Positions 1 through 10,089 of a stretch of DNA of 64,000 bases are shown here, one piece after another. The DNA comes from Serinus canaria (taxonomy: Eukaryota; Chordata; Aves; Passeriformes; Fringillidae). The stretch is taken from contig NC_066333.1 in the NCBI RefSeq assembly GCF_022539315.1, forward strand, positions 1,736,001-1,800,000. Reading direction: 5' to 3'. The notes under the pieces were generated by a model. That model was not told where the DNA came from and made no database searches. It worked only from the letters and a program-made list of their open reading frames with translations. The position numbers were made by a program, and so were the translations under genes. Every line of letters starts with the position of its first letter. Position 1 is the first letter of the stretch.

Positions 1-950
1 AGCACTTCCAAGCTGCTCTGCAGGGGGACAGAACAGATTCTTGTCCTGGCTGACTCCTGACCTTTTATTGCTCTTGATAATGAACATAAAGGTACATCAT
101 CTTCCAGACACCCAGTATTTAAGAGGCTTCAGAACTACTTTGCAGATACAGTAAAATCTCATGGTCATGGCAGCACTTGTAAAAAATCACAACAGCCTTT
201 TGTCTGAACAACTACTACCTGAATGCAGAGACTGCACTTTCAACTCTTGCATGGTCAAGGAGTAGAATTGCCACCTTTTTTTTAGTGTTGCTGGCTAAGC
301 AGGCAGTAGCCCAAGGGACTTGTCCTTCCTTACAGAGTGATAGGGACCATCCAAAGGCACCTTAGCAGGTTTGGCAGCTGGGTGCTCATCAACAATCAGC
401 AAGAGTGTCCAGAGGCTGTTGAGAATTCCAAAGTGCTTTCCCTGCTGCTCTCTAACCAGCTCTATGTCCTGTCCCACTCTTCTCAAGAGTGTGCACGGAA
501 GCAAAAATGCCTCAAGATTTTCAGCAGGAGCCTTTGGCTTCACCCTGATTGGCAACATGCTACTGCCAACATGCCAAGGTAAGAGCCTGGAATGCTCTAG
601 AGGAAGCTTCCTGATCTGAAGATCAGGGACTTGTCAAGCTACTAGGAAAGGAACGAGGGATGTTTAATGCCCAGAACAAGGAACCAAACCCAAGAGAAAC
701 TTGAGGTTTCACTCAGCATGTGCATGGTCGAACTACTACACAGTTCAGGGCTGGGTGGATTGCTTTTGACATCCCACAGGAGTGCGCCTGGGGGCACAAA
801 CCGGAGCCCAGGGCTCACAAGAGCTTTGCTGGCTTTAGGTGTTAGAAAAATAACCTTCATTTTGTGGCTTTTTTTTTTGTTTTTTTCTTGAGACTCTTCC
901 ATATTCTCACCAGAGAATGTAAAAACATCTGAAAAGGCTCAGCTTCCTGC
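1..950. other. Intergenic or intronic stretch, nothing identified
   Basis: Ordinary AT/GC-mixed sequence with only short open frames on both strands. It lies 3' of the CEP250-like exon ending at 957, so on the minus strand it would be intron after that exon's GTAAAG donor. I see no further coiled-coil exon here, so any continuation lies beyond the left edge of the window. Confidence 0.4.
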
Positions 951-956
951 CTTTAC

Positions 957-1147
957 CTGGTCTCTGCCAGCTGCCTGGCAAGGTCTTGTCGGAGCCGCTC
1001 AGTGGCTGCCAGTCGGCCCTCAAGGTCAGCCTTCTGGCCCAGCAGCTCCTCCTCTTGCCACACCTGGGCAACTTCATGCTCTTGGTCAGAGGATTCCTGG
1101 CTCAGCTGCTCCAGAGACCAGCTGGATGACTCTTGCTCCAGGGAATC
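957..1147 (-). CDS. CEP250-like coiled-coil exon
   Basis: A 191-nt exon candidate encodes 63 residues plus two bases. It is bounded by a good acceptor (pyrimidine-rich, CACTTGCAG) just above 1147 and a GTAAAG donor just below 957. The peptide is Gln/Glu/Leu-rich coiled coil. Its second half (QKADLEGRLAATERLRQDLA) resembles the central rod of human CEP250 (C-Nap1), a centriole-linker protein of the centrosome. The resemblance was judged from memory. The reading frame is open throughout. Whether this belongs to an intact gene cannot be decided, because the gene leaves the window and the exon before it has no clear donor. The paralogue rootletin (CROCC) is the main alternative. Confidence 0.6.
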
Positions 1148-1464
1148 CTGCAAGTGGGACAAGGTACAGCTGAAGCCCTTCCTCAGGAGCCCTGTGCAGA
1201 GCCAGCCAGTGCCACCTCGCAGGCAGCCAGAGGACAAGGAGCACCTGTGCCCTGGGATCAAAGTTTCCCCAGCTCCATTCCCTGTTTTAAAGGCTCTGTG
1301 GCAGGCAAAGCCACACATTTTGCAGAAGCATGCAACTCTTTTCTGATGAACATGCAAATCCCTGGCTAAGAAATGCGTGTGCTATCTTGAGCCAGGTGTG
1401 CACAGCAGTGTGCCTGTCCTCTACTGCCAGAAAGAGCATCTGGGCTGAGCTGGCTGCCACAACT

Positions 1465-1631
1465 CCCACAGGTGCTGCCCAGCAATAAGGTGTTCAGAGC
1501 CGTTCTAACATCATCCCTCTCTTGCTCCAGCAGATCCCTCTGAAGCTGTAATTCCTCCACTGTCTGCCTCTTGACTTCCAGCTGCCTCTGCAATGATGGA
1601 TCTTCTCCCTCAAATGCAGCCAAGTCCTCCA
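1465..1631 (-). CDS. CEP250-like coiled-coil exon, 3' boundary uncertain
   Basis: After an acceptor ending CTTGTACAG, the minus strand reads an acidic coiled coil (EDLAAFEGEDPSLQRQLEVK and onward to LLEQERDDVRTALNTLL). This has the heptad-like Leu/Glu/Gln pattern of CEP250 and CROCC rods. I found no convincing GT donor at its 3' side, and the open frame runs on to a stop at 1366. Its start phase needs one base from the previous exon, whereas the exon at 2304-2536 leaves two. So either an exon lies between them or the gene is broken. The exon end given is an estimate. Confidence 0.4.
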
Positions 1632-2276
1632 CTGTACAAGAAGGAGCAAGATGAGTTTTCAAGGGAAAACCAGTCTCCTTTCCAAAACCAACCTCCATCC
1701 TGTCCTGGTGCTCTGCCTCTTCCGCCTGGGCAGATGCTTCCTTGCACTGCTTGGTGCTCTTCTGTTCCAGACAAAATGCTCCTGGCTCTGGGATTCCAGT
1801 GCATTGCAGCAGCATTTCCTTGGACTTCTCAAAGTTTGCACAGTCACTGCAGAGATAAGGCTCAGTCAGAAGAAGCAAAAGGCCTGAAGAGTCAGCAGTG
1901 CCATTTTCAGCACTCCAGGATGGAGCTGGGGGCAGTGGGCTAAGGAAGACCTTGCTCTTTCCCTCCCAGGAAATCCTGCAGAGGCAAAGGGAAAGGAAGG
2001 CAGGATTACGCCTTCCTTCAATGAGAAGCAGTGGCTGGGCAGGGGCACACAAAGAACAGAATTCAGGGAAGCAGCCCAGCAAGAAGAAGGAGTCTTCTAT
2101 TCCAGCATGGCTCTGCATCTCCCAGACAGCCTTGGGAGGCACAGCAGAGCATGAAAAACCCAGAGAGGACGATGCTCAAGAGTCACACTGAGGCCTACAC
2201 ATGGTAGGCAGGTGATTTCTTCTCCCAGGACACCTCTGACCACCCAGACCTGGAAGCAGATTGCCTCTGGAATGCA

Positions 2277-2294
2277 GGAGGAGGAGGAGGAGGA
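2277..2294 (+). repeat. Short GGA-repeat tract
   Basis: Uninterrupted GAG/GGA trinucleotide run immediately 3' (on the minus strand) of the CEP250-like exon donor at 2304. It is a simple sequence repeat of about six units. Confidence 0.8.
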
Positions 2295-2303
2295 AATGCT
2301 CAC

Positions 2304-2536
2304 CTACTGATTTCTTCTAGCAGAGAGTCTATGATTTGGTATTGGCTTCTGATCTTCTCGGTTCTCTCCTCTATTTGATGAAACTGTTGCCACATGCGCC
2401 CACAATTCTCTGCAGCTTCCCGAGCCAATTCAAAGGGATGCTGCTCATCAGTGGATGTCAGAGTGGAGAGGATGTTCCCAGGATTGTGGGTGGAGATGAT
2501 GGAATTGGCCATGCTGTCACCGTTGTCTACCAGCAC
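2304..2536 (-). CDS. CEP250-like exon, N-terminal third
   Basis: A 233-nt exon candidate (77 codons plus two bases) is flanked by an acceptor (GGGCTTTCAG) above 2536 and a consensus donor (AG then GTGAGC) below 2304. The peptide begins VLVDNGDSMA and ends in a coiled-coil stretch (IRSQYQIIDSLLEEIS). From memory it resembles the part of human CEP250 that reads VMVEEGDNIAQ, about 350 residues from its start, followed by a non-helical stretch and renewed coiled coil. The frame is intact. With the exons at 1465-1631 and 957-1147 it forms a series in the same order as the CEP250 protein. It could be a functional lineage copy or a decaying duplicate. Confidence 0.6.
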
Positions 2537-2937
2537 CTGAAAGCCCACATCCAGCTGTTAGTCAGGTATTCTGTTCCTATTCCAAAGTAGCACTGAAATG
2601 CCTCTTCTGATCCCACAAGAACCAGTGTCCATTGATGGAGAGCCAGTTTCAAAATACCAGCCAGCTCAGCACAGTTTACTCACCTCAGGGGATCTGGAGG
2701 AATGTCCCTGGTGAGAAAGCCCTCGAGCTCCCTGCAAGTGCACAGGGAAGAGCACACTCAGACTGCATGGCTGCCCCTGAGGCAGTTGCCTCTGAGTGCT
2801 TCCAGCATGTCCCAGAGCACAGCACTTCCAGCTGAGCTCTTCCTCCCCTCCATGGCAATATTTTCAGCCCAGCAGTTTGACAGCAGCACAAACATGCTGG
2901 AAGGTGTCTCATCACTTCTAAGAACACTAGAAGGGGA

Positions 2938-3330
2938 GCTGCCCAGAGCCCAATTCAACCTGGCCTTGAACACCCTCAGGGATCCAGGGGCAGCCACAGC
3001 TTCTCTGGGCAACCTCAAGCCTGGGTGCCAGGGCCTCAGCACCCTCAGAGGGCAGAATTCCCTCCCAATATCCCATCTATCCCTGCCCTGTCTTGGTGGG
3101 AAGCCTTGTCCTGTCCCTGCAGGTCCCTGGCTTAAGTCCCTCTCCAGCTCTCCTGCAGCCCTTTCATGCATTGGAAGGGGTGCTAAGGTCACTCTGGAAC
3201 CTTCTCCAGCCTGGACAACCCCAACTCTTGCATCCTTTTCCCTTGGCACAGGTGCTCCAGCCCTTGGAGCATCTTCCTGTCATCCTTGTGACCACCTCTG
3301 GGCCACTGGGGATCATTTTGGAGATGTCTG
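2938..3330 (-). mobile_element. CR1 LINE 3' end fragment
   Basis: Read on the minus strand this shows the bird CR1 tail signature: a GGAGCACCT block, then TGGAGAAGGTTCC, then GAGGCCCTGGCAC, then AAGCTGTGGCTGCCCCTGGA and AGGCCAGGTTGAATTGGGC. It is 5'-truncated, as most CR1 copies are, and carries no usable reverse-transcriptase frame. The open frames across it come from the repeat and were not annotated as genes. Confidence 0.7.
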
Positions 3331-3339
3331 GGAGAAACT

Positions 3340-3705
3340 CATTCTTGACTCTGGGAAGCACTGATGCTGCGCTGTAATTTGGGTGAGGGGAAGGCAATGA
3401 AAAGCTGCTCCCTTGTTTGTGCCCATGGCCTCCAGTGGGACAAGGACAGAGGAGGAGAGGTGGCTGTGCTCTGGGATATCCAGGAGCCCCCTATTCCCTC
3501 CCAGGCCTGTCCCCAGGGCAAGCACCACAGCTGCTGCCAGCTCTGGAACAGCCAATTGTTAATCCCTTGCTAATCCCAAAGGAAACTGTTCCCTGAGGCA
3601 CAACCCAGGCCCAACCCTGGCCCCTGCTGGGCTTGGCACAAGGAGAGAAGTGGCCTTGACACTCACCCTCCAGGTCTCCATCCACCCCTTGGCACCAGCA
3701 GTGAG
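3340..3705. other. GC-rich spacer, nothing identified
   Basis: Moderately GC-rich DNA between the CR1 copy and the minisatellite. Open frames exist on both strands but show no splice-bounded or recognisable protein segment. Confidence 0.4.
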
Positions 3706-4165
3706 GAAGCAGCAGTGACCAAAAGCCCTTGGCCTTAGCAGGGTCCAAACCCCAGTGACCAAAGGCCCTTGGCTTTAGCAGGGTCTAAACCCCAGTGACC
3801 AAAAGCCCTTGGTCTTTGCAGGGTCTACACCCCAATATCCAGAGGCCCTTGGCCTTTGCAGGGTGTACACCCCAATATCCAAAGGCCCTTGGCCTTTGCA
3901 GGGTCTGAATCCCAATATCCAAAGGTTCTTGGCCTTTGCAGGGTCAATAGCACACGAGTGCCGTTGGCCTTTGCAAGGTCCAAGCCCCAAAGAACACGAG
4001 CTGTTGACAGCTCCAGGGTCCAAACCCCAATAGCCAGGAGCTGTTGATTGTTGCCCGGATCCAACCCCCCGCATTCCATGGCCTTTGTGACGGTTGCCAG
4101 GGTCATACCCCCAACATTTCATGGCCTTTGTGATGGTCTGAAACCCAACATTCCAGAATCTGTTG
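3706..4165 (+). repeat. Minisatellite, about 41-bp period
   Basis: About eleven degenerate units carry the shared words AGGCCCTTGGCC, TTTGCAGGGTC and ACCCCAATATCC. The first three units are each 41 bp and very similar; units toward 4165 diverge and vary in length. The period is not a multiple of three, so the open frames through it on both strands cannot represent a repeat protein. Confidence 0.85.
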
Positions 4166-4406
4166 GAGAGGCCCTCCCTGGCTCTCCCCCCACCCCAGCT
4201 CCCTGCTGCTCCTGGCACAGGCCCTGCTTCCCCTGTGTCCCCAGAGCCCTCCTGGGCAGCTGGGCAGGGACCTGGCTCATAAGTCAGTTTTAAGGCTCAG
4301 CATTCTCAAGACCTGCAGGCTCTTTAGGGATGTGCTTAATTCCTGAGTCACAGGAATTCTTCTGTCTTCCCTGATAAAGGGGACATGAAAGAAAAAGCCT
4401 AAAAAG
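4166..4406. other. Spacer between minisatellite and a minus-strand poly(A) signal
   Basis: No gene or repeat recognised. It would lie downstream of the 3' end of the CEP250-like terminal exon transcript. Confidence 0.35.
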
Positions 4407-4412
4407 TTTATT
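4407..4412 (-). terminator. Candidate poly(A) signal AATAAA for the CEP250-like terminal exon
   Basis: TTTATT on the plus strand gives AATAAA on the minus strand, about 540 bases past the stop codon at 4949. That is a plausible 3' UTR length. A six-base match alone is weak evidence. Confidence 0.35.
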
Positions 4413-4948
4413 GGTGCTTACACATATTCATGGAAAGTAAAGCTTTGCATTGAGAACAGCTTCATGTGGAGGAAGAATGGTGTTTCAGGGGCTTTTCAAA
4501 TTTCTACAGAGAAATGCCAAGAGCTGCAGGTTTTAAGGCTCATCAAATAGATTAAGAACACTGAGACAACCACAAATGAATTTTTCTCTCTGCTTTCTGT
4601 TTGGCATTATATCACTAGGTCTTGTAGGCAGAAGAAAAAAGTCTTCCTGCTTACATCAAAGATTCCTCGCTAGGAGCAGACCTTCAAGAACCAAATGGGT
4701 CTGCTTGCAGAAGCTTTGGCAGGTACTTTTTGCCCTCATCTTCGATAGTGTTCATCTGTGTCCTAGGGAGGATTTTTGTGCCCCAGTTGACACAAATTGG
4801 CTTCTGAGCAGGGTACAAATCCTGCGTGGAAGAGAAGAGCTGCACCTGCCTTCTCTAAGGCCTGTCTCTCCAGAGGCGCAGGGTCCAAGGATGTCACTGC
4901 CATTCAGACAGCGATGCAGTTTCAAGTCTCTGCTTCCACAAGAGCAGC

Positions 4949-5092
4949 TTAGGGCTCCTTGAGAAGAGCTGCAAAGGAGCAGGACAGCTCCTGGTGAAGG
5001 TCTGACAGCTCCTGCCTGGTCCTTGCACAGCTCTCAGTGTAGTTCTGCCGGTGCTGTCGGTCCTGGGCCAGCTGTGACTGCAGCAGGGACAC
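4949..5092 (-). CDS. CEP250-like terminal coding exon
   Basis: An acceptor ending CTCTATCAG precedes 47 codons and a stop. The peptide (SLLQSQLAQDRQHRQNY, then TRQELSDLHQELSCSFAALL) closely resembles the C-terminal segment of human CEP250, where a similar LLQ-QL-Q-Y-S-A-T-QEL-LH-LS pattern occurs shortly before the protein ends. The tail here is shorter than the human one. It lies 5' (minus-strand sense) of the exons at 957-2536, which resemble earlier parts of the protein. It is therefore more likely the end of a second, upstream copy than part of one colinear gene. No further exons of that upstream copy were found before the LTR near 5,590. Confidence 0.6.
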   Translation of the reverse strand: MSLLQSQLAQDRQHRQNYTESCARTRQELSDLHQELSCSFAALLKEP

Positions 5093-5589
5093 CTGATAGA
5101 GGGACAAGGCCTGGCTCAGACAAGCCCTCGCTGGCAGGAGCACCTGCAGCCCCACGGTTCCGGCTCTCAGGGCAGACACAGCCTCCAACTCCAGCCCTCA
5201 CCAACACTCTGCCCTTGGGCAAGGGGAAAGGAACAGGCTCCCAGACAGAACAGAGCTCAGACGATCAACAAGTCCAGCTCAAGGCTGGCAAACCCTTCCC
5301 ACGTCCATCCCTCAGCCACCACAGGTCTATTAGAGAGTCTTCCAATGATATTTAGGAACCCAGCTCTGATTTCCAAAGCACCCATAAGAGCCACTCACCC
5401 CTTTCTCCACAGGCTGTGCCTCAGCATGAGGGCTGCTGCTCCCCTGAGCTCCTGGAGGATTCTTCTACTTGAGCTGCTGTGCTGCCAGCCCAGGCATGAG
5501 GGTGTTGAGGATTTGTTGCAGATTGAGGAGTTTTTGAGAAACAATGGCCATATTCATCCGATGCACAATCCAGCCTGCTTGGGATAATG

Positions 5590-5968
5590 GACAATGGACA
5601 TGTTCACAAACAATAATGGACATATTCAGAAAATGGGGTCGGTATATCCTTGAAAAGTATACAAGAAGAAGAGACAAATGGACACAGCAAGTTTGTCAGT
5701 GAGCTTGGGAAAGTGAGGAAAAAGACAGTTCATGGGTGGGACAGAAAACCACAGCCAGATGCGTGAAAAGTTAGATGATCCAATCAGCATCCTATTTTAG
5801 ATGCGTGAACAGCTAGGCCTGGCCAATCATGTATTAGCTAGAGACGCGTGGAGAGCAGAGAATTATTATAAATACAGTCTTTTTAGGGATAATAAATTTG
5901 GCTTCACTGGATCATATTTGTTGTCGTGTGTTGTCCCTGAACCTCCGCATCCTGTGGTGATTGGGTTT
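5590..5968 (+). mobile_element. LTR-like promoter/polyadenylation segment
   Basis: Plus-strand order typical of a retroviral LTR: CCAAT boxes at 5780-5784 and 5823-5827, TATAAA at 5867-5872, and AATAAA at 5891-5896, with the TATA box and poly(A) signal only about 20 bp apart. Ends are not resolved and no target-site duplication was found. Boundaries are approximate. Confidence 0.45.
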
Positions 5969-6820
5969 TTTTGGTGCTTTCTTGAGGCATTTGAGCACCC
6001 CAAGCCCCTGTTTATCCCCATTGTGAAAAACGAGGTTCACTCTCCCGTAAAAATTTAAAAGTTGAATAAAGGACAAGAAGAGACAAAGAGAATAAAGCAA
6101 AGTTTTGGTGGTGTGTGCTTGGCATTCAGCCAAGAGCACACCTGCCATTTCAGAGATGTCCTTTACATACCCTTTCTATTGCATCAGCCTACTGCATAGT
6201 CAGAAACAATTATGCCTCTTTAAACTTTTCCCCAAACTAGTTTACATGTTCCAAGAATTGTTTAGCATGGCTCCTCCTCGGGTCCACCTTTTCAGAGCGT
6301 GTGCATTTCATGGCTGTGGTTTTAGTCGGCCCTTGTCATCACCTCCTGTTTGGCCTTTGGTCCATGTTTTCTACAGACAGTGGGTGCTGATAATTGGCAT
6401 GTCAGCAGCAGGGGTCTCCATCATATGTTCATTGAATGTTATCCCAGCCAAGCAGGCAGTTTAACACAGGCATACTCTATCAGCTATTTCACTTCTATGT
6501 CTAGGTTTAGTGAACAACAGAAAAAAACTCTATTTTTTATAGCAAAGTGACTCTATTATACATATAGAATCCATCTAAATATCTGCAAAAAGCCAGTATT
6601 ATAATATGTATTTATAACAATACTTTTCCCAACAGCACCCATATCTGTTCCCCTAATAGCCAAACAGAGGGGCGGGGGTTTGGTTCCACAGAGGTCCTGC
6701 AGAAATTTTGGACACAACGTATTACATATCATTGTCCCACATGCTCATGCAAAGTGACTCTGAAAGGCAAAGACACACTCTGAGCAGGACTCAGTGACAC
6801 TGGTACTAAGTGTGACCCCT
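5969..6820. other. Probable ERV-flanking DNA with an imperfect hairpin
   Basis: No coding frame with recognisable similarity. At 6110-6142 there is a 14-bp inverted repeat (12 of 14 pairs) around the loop ATTCA. Short AATAAA words at about 6064 and 6091 suggest more LTR-derived sequence, but I could not delimit an element. Confidence 0.35.
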
Positions 6821-9030
6821 GTGACAGAGACGAGGAACATGTGGGCCAGGGCACCAATGCTGCTCTGAGCCCACGGGCCCGGGGATCACCGACATCAGCC
6901 CATGTGGCAGAGTCCCCGCCGAAGCAGAGTCCCCCCGAGCCCTGGCGCCCTCCTGCCCCAGAGACCTGTGCTGTAGCAGAGATGGGGCTTGGAAGGGCCC
7001 CGTGGAGAAAGGAGGCCTAAAGATAGGAAAATGCCAAATCATAGTGACTAGGCCAGAAGCCCCTTTCTTCTGTCTTCCAGACCCTAGCTTATCGTTCTGT
7101 GACCCCATAGGTTACTTTTCCCTAACCCCTGCAATTGGACAGTTTCTCATCCCTTCTATCCCTATATAAGAGGCTACTTTAGCCCATTCTGGTTAGAAGA
7201 GCTGTCACCCTTCACAGACCTCCCATTGCAAAGAAACCACCAGGGTGCCTTCTCTCTCTCGCCATCTGCTTGCCCGAGAAGCCGTCGCTAGCCAAAGCAC
7301 CTTTTAGCAAGCTAAGAGCTGAAAAGAGATGAAAATCACTAAGAGCTCATAATCACTTAAGCTTGCCAAGGTAGCCGTAGCTGATAGCAGGCTTGGATAT
7401 CCAGACACTCAGCCCCCATAAGGCTGAGCTATCTGGCCCGAGCATGCCTGCCTGACTACGGGGCATACGGACACTGCAGGAACCCATCTATCCTGCTATA
7501 AGTGGCCCACGTGGTTTTACTGTGCCTCAAGGGCTTCTCTGCCAAAGGGCAGGCAAAGCTGATGTGCACTGGGGGCTCAGTTGTACAGAAGCTCTTGGTA
7601 GGAGCACCTAGAGAACCTGGAGGCAACATTTGGCCAGATGATGTTGCTCCTTCCTGAAATGATTTTTTCAAGGAAGGGGTTAGCAGTAGCACAGAAACAC
7701 CAACAGCTACAGAATTTCACAGCACAAGAAGACTCCATCAAAACATTTCCATGTTTCCTTGTGCTTTTCTGTCTTTCTTGCACTCTGAAAGAAAAAGAAT
7801 TGGCCCAGTCTCTGCTCTTTAACTGTCCACTTACTGTGTGTCCTCCTGTGGCAGCTGACGTGCAAACACAACTGGCTGTCGGCTGAGCCTGCTAGTGGAT
7901 GGCCACAAACAGGGAAGTCCTTGGTGAACATCAAGGCAGACACCAGGGGAAGTGCAGAGGATAGGGATAACTCTGGGAGCAGAAGCTGTTCTGTGTCTCT
8001 GATGAGGGTACCAGCCCCTGAAGGAGCAGCCAAAACAAGTGCTGGAAGCAGCCACGTCCTGCTGTGAGGCTGGCAAGGCAAGAGAAAGCCATGGTGGCCA
8101 AGTGTGCTGAACCCTTTTGCAAAATCACATGCAGTGGTGCCCACAGTATCGCCCCCTTTTGAATGGCAGGGTGGTGCAGACGCCTCCTTGAGCAGGTGCC
8201 GGTGATCGGGCTGCTGCTGTTCCTGTGTGCGCTCTGGTGCTGTTTCTGTGGTGTCCAGAGCTGCTTTGGCAGCAGCAACTCTGCAGCCCTGCTCGAGGAG
8301 ACATTGCTGCCCTCGCCACGGAGGCAGAAGCTCTGTGGGCCCAGAGCTCTGTGCCAGCAGGGCCTCATCCTCAGCACCATGGCCTGGGCAGCCGTGAGGG
8401 CCCATGCTGGCCGCCAGACCTGCTCTGCCTGCTGCCCTGGCAGCACCCAGGGACCGTGCCCCGGTAGGGCCCCCTTGCCCTCCTTGCACTCAGCCAGCCC
8501 AGCCTGGGCACCTCGGGGGTGTCCCCACCCTCCTGCTGAGGCCCGGCCTCCAGGGCTTCTGCTCCAGGTGTGGGAGCCTCTCTGGGGAAGCGCCAGAGCA
8601 GCCGGCTGTCAGGAACAAGGCGGCATCCTGGGAGCTGCTTATGGCCTCTGACACCCAATTCCTCAGGACTTCCCACCAGCCTGTGTTCCTACCCACTTCT
8701 GTCCCCTTGGAGCCTCCTGCCCCCCACTCCCTCCCACAGGGCCCTCGTGCCTTCCCACCGCCTTGTCCCGTCAGGGCCCCCGCAGCACCTCATTCCTTCA
8801 CGGCCTCCCACCGCCCCGTCGTCCCCTCAGGGTCTCCTCCCCCAGCCCGGCAAAGCTGCCCGGGAGCGGCTCAGCCCCAAGGGAGCTGCAGAGGAGCTGG
8901 ATCGAGAGGCACCTCGGAGCCCTCAGCAATGCAGCCAGCAACACACAGGCAGGAGGACACAGATGGCCCTTCCTGGCTGGGCAGGAGGGCTTGTGGCCAT
9001 CTCCAGGCACCAGTGCGGCAGGGATCCCCA
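6821..9030. repeat. Segmental duplication, copy A (truncated by gap)
   Basis: Starts with GTGACAGAGACGAGGAAC and matches copy B (about 10,090-12,650) in order and orientation to the edge of the assembly gap. Over 8163-8651 I count seven single-base differences from 11772-12260, so the duplication looks recent. Relative to B it contains a 548-bp insertion (6972-7519) and lacks two stretches present in B: the LTR at 10387 and 478 bp at 11195-11672. GC-rich frames are open on several strands at once, but none shows coding constraint. Confidence 0.85.
6972..7519 (+). mobile_element. LTR-like insertion in duplication copy A
   Basis: Copy B reads through this point with a single CTGTGC. Copy A has CTGTGC at 6966-6971 and again at 7520-7525, with 548 bp between, which is a 6-bp target-site duplication. 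The insert begins TGTAGC and contains TATATAAGAGG near 7162-7172, so a solo LTR is likely. It ends TTTTA rather than the usual CA, and I see no clear AATAAA, so the family is undetermined. Confidence 0.65.
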
Positions 9031-9530
9031 NNNNNNNNNNNNNNNNNNNNNNNNNNNNNNNNNNNNNNNNNNNNNNNNNNNNNNNNNNNNNNNNNNNNNN
9101 NNNNNNNNNNNNNNNNNNNNNNNNNNNNNNNNNNNNNNNNNNNNNNNNNNNNNNNNNNNNNNNNNNNNNNNNNNNNNNNNNNNNNNNNNNNNNNNNNNNN
9201 NNNNNNNNNNNNNNNNNNNNNNNNNNNNNNNNNNNNNNNNNNNNNNNNNNNNNNNNNNNNNNNNNNNNNNNNNNNNNNNNNNNNNNNNNNNNNNNNNNNN
9301 NNNNNNNNNNNNNNNNNNNNNNNNNNNNNNNNNNNNNNNNNNNNNNNNNNNNNNNNNNNNNNNNNNNNNNNNNNNNNNNNNNNNNNNNNNNNNNNNNNNN
9401 NNNNNNNNNNNNNNNNNNNNNNNNNNNNNNNNNNNNNNNNNNNNNNNNNNNNNNNNNNNNNNNNNNNNNNNNNNNNNNNNNNNNNNNNNNNNNNNNNNNN
9501 NNNNNNNNNNNNNNNNNNNNNNNNNNNNNN
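9031..9530. other. Assembly gap, 500 N
   Basis: Exactly 500 undetermined bases. The round length suggests a placeholder of unknown true size. It begins where copy A of the duplication would continue toward the sequence seen in B after about 12,640. Confidence 0.99.
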
Positions 9531-10089
9531 CCTCAAGGGCACCTGCAGACGAGAAGCCTTGGGAAGGCCAGAGCTCACCAAGTCCTGTGGTGTTGCCACG
9601 AGGTCACCTGTAGGAGTAACACCTCGGGAAAGCTCCGGGTCAGTAAGGAACAAGTGCACTGTTCTCTATCCTGTCCTGTTCTGTCGCGTGCACCGAGAAC
9701 AGTGGTGTGGCCACGTCACTGCCAATGCCTATGTCCCTGCATGTCACAAAGGGCCCTTGGACACGTAGTCCCATTCCATGCCACGGTGACCATGCCGCAC
9801 CGTGTCACAAAGAGCCTTTGGATACCCTGCCACATGCCCTGGGGCTGCCGCCAGCCCCCCCCAAGTGGCCCAGGTTGGAAGGAATGCCTTTCCCCAAGTA
9901 TCTAAGACAGCCTGACAGGATCTTTAGGAACGGCTCAAACCATGAGCAAACGCTGCCCTGCTCTACAGGCTCACACTCCCCCGTGGCTGCCAACACAGCA
10001 GCAGCAGGAAGGGCACGGGGCCTTCCACAGAAGCTGGCACAGCTTCCTCGGCACACGTCCCGCATGGTGGCTACGCTAAGCGTAGCCGT
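9531..10089. other. GC-rich spacer after the gap with short internal repeats
   Basis: No gene recognised. A motif of the form TGTCACAAAG-GCC-TTGGA occurs twice about 60 bp apart (near 9747 and 9805), hinting at a degenerate tandem repeat. I saw no extended match to copy B. Confidence 0.4.

Noticed and set aside
3775..4218. Minus-strand repeat-protein frame (GLDPAKAKG-type repeats)
   Set aside because: It is a by-product of the 41-bp minisatellite, whose period is not a multiple of three, so the apparent protein repeat changes frame from unit to unit.
5465..5677. Minus-strand frame ending in a coiled-coil-like stretch (QKLLNLQQILNTL) upstream of the CEP250-like last exon
   Set aside because: No good acceptor or donor bounds it and similarity to CEP250 is too slight to claim.
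8163..8651. 162-codon frame with a hydrophobic N-terminus, same length in both duplication copies (also 11772-12260)
   Set aside because: All seven nucleotide differences between the two copies change an amino acid in this frame and none falls on a third codon position, so no coding constraint is visible.
8404..9905. Long frames running through the N gap
   Set aside because: They are open only because undetermined bases are translated as X; there is no evidence of continuity across the gap.
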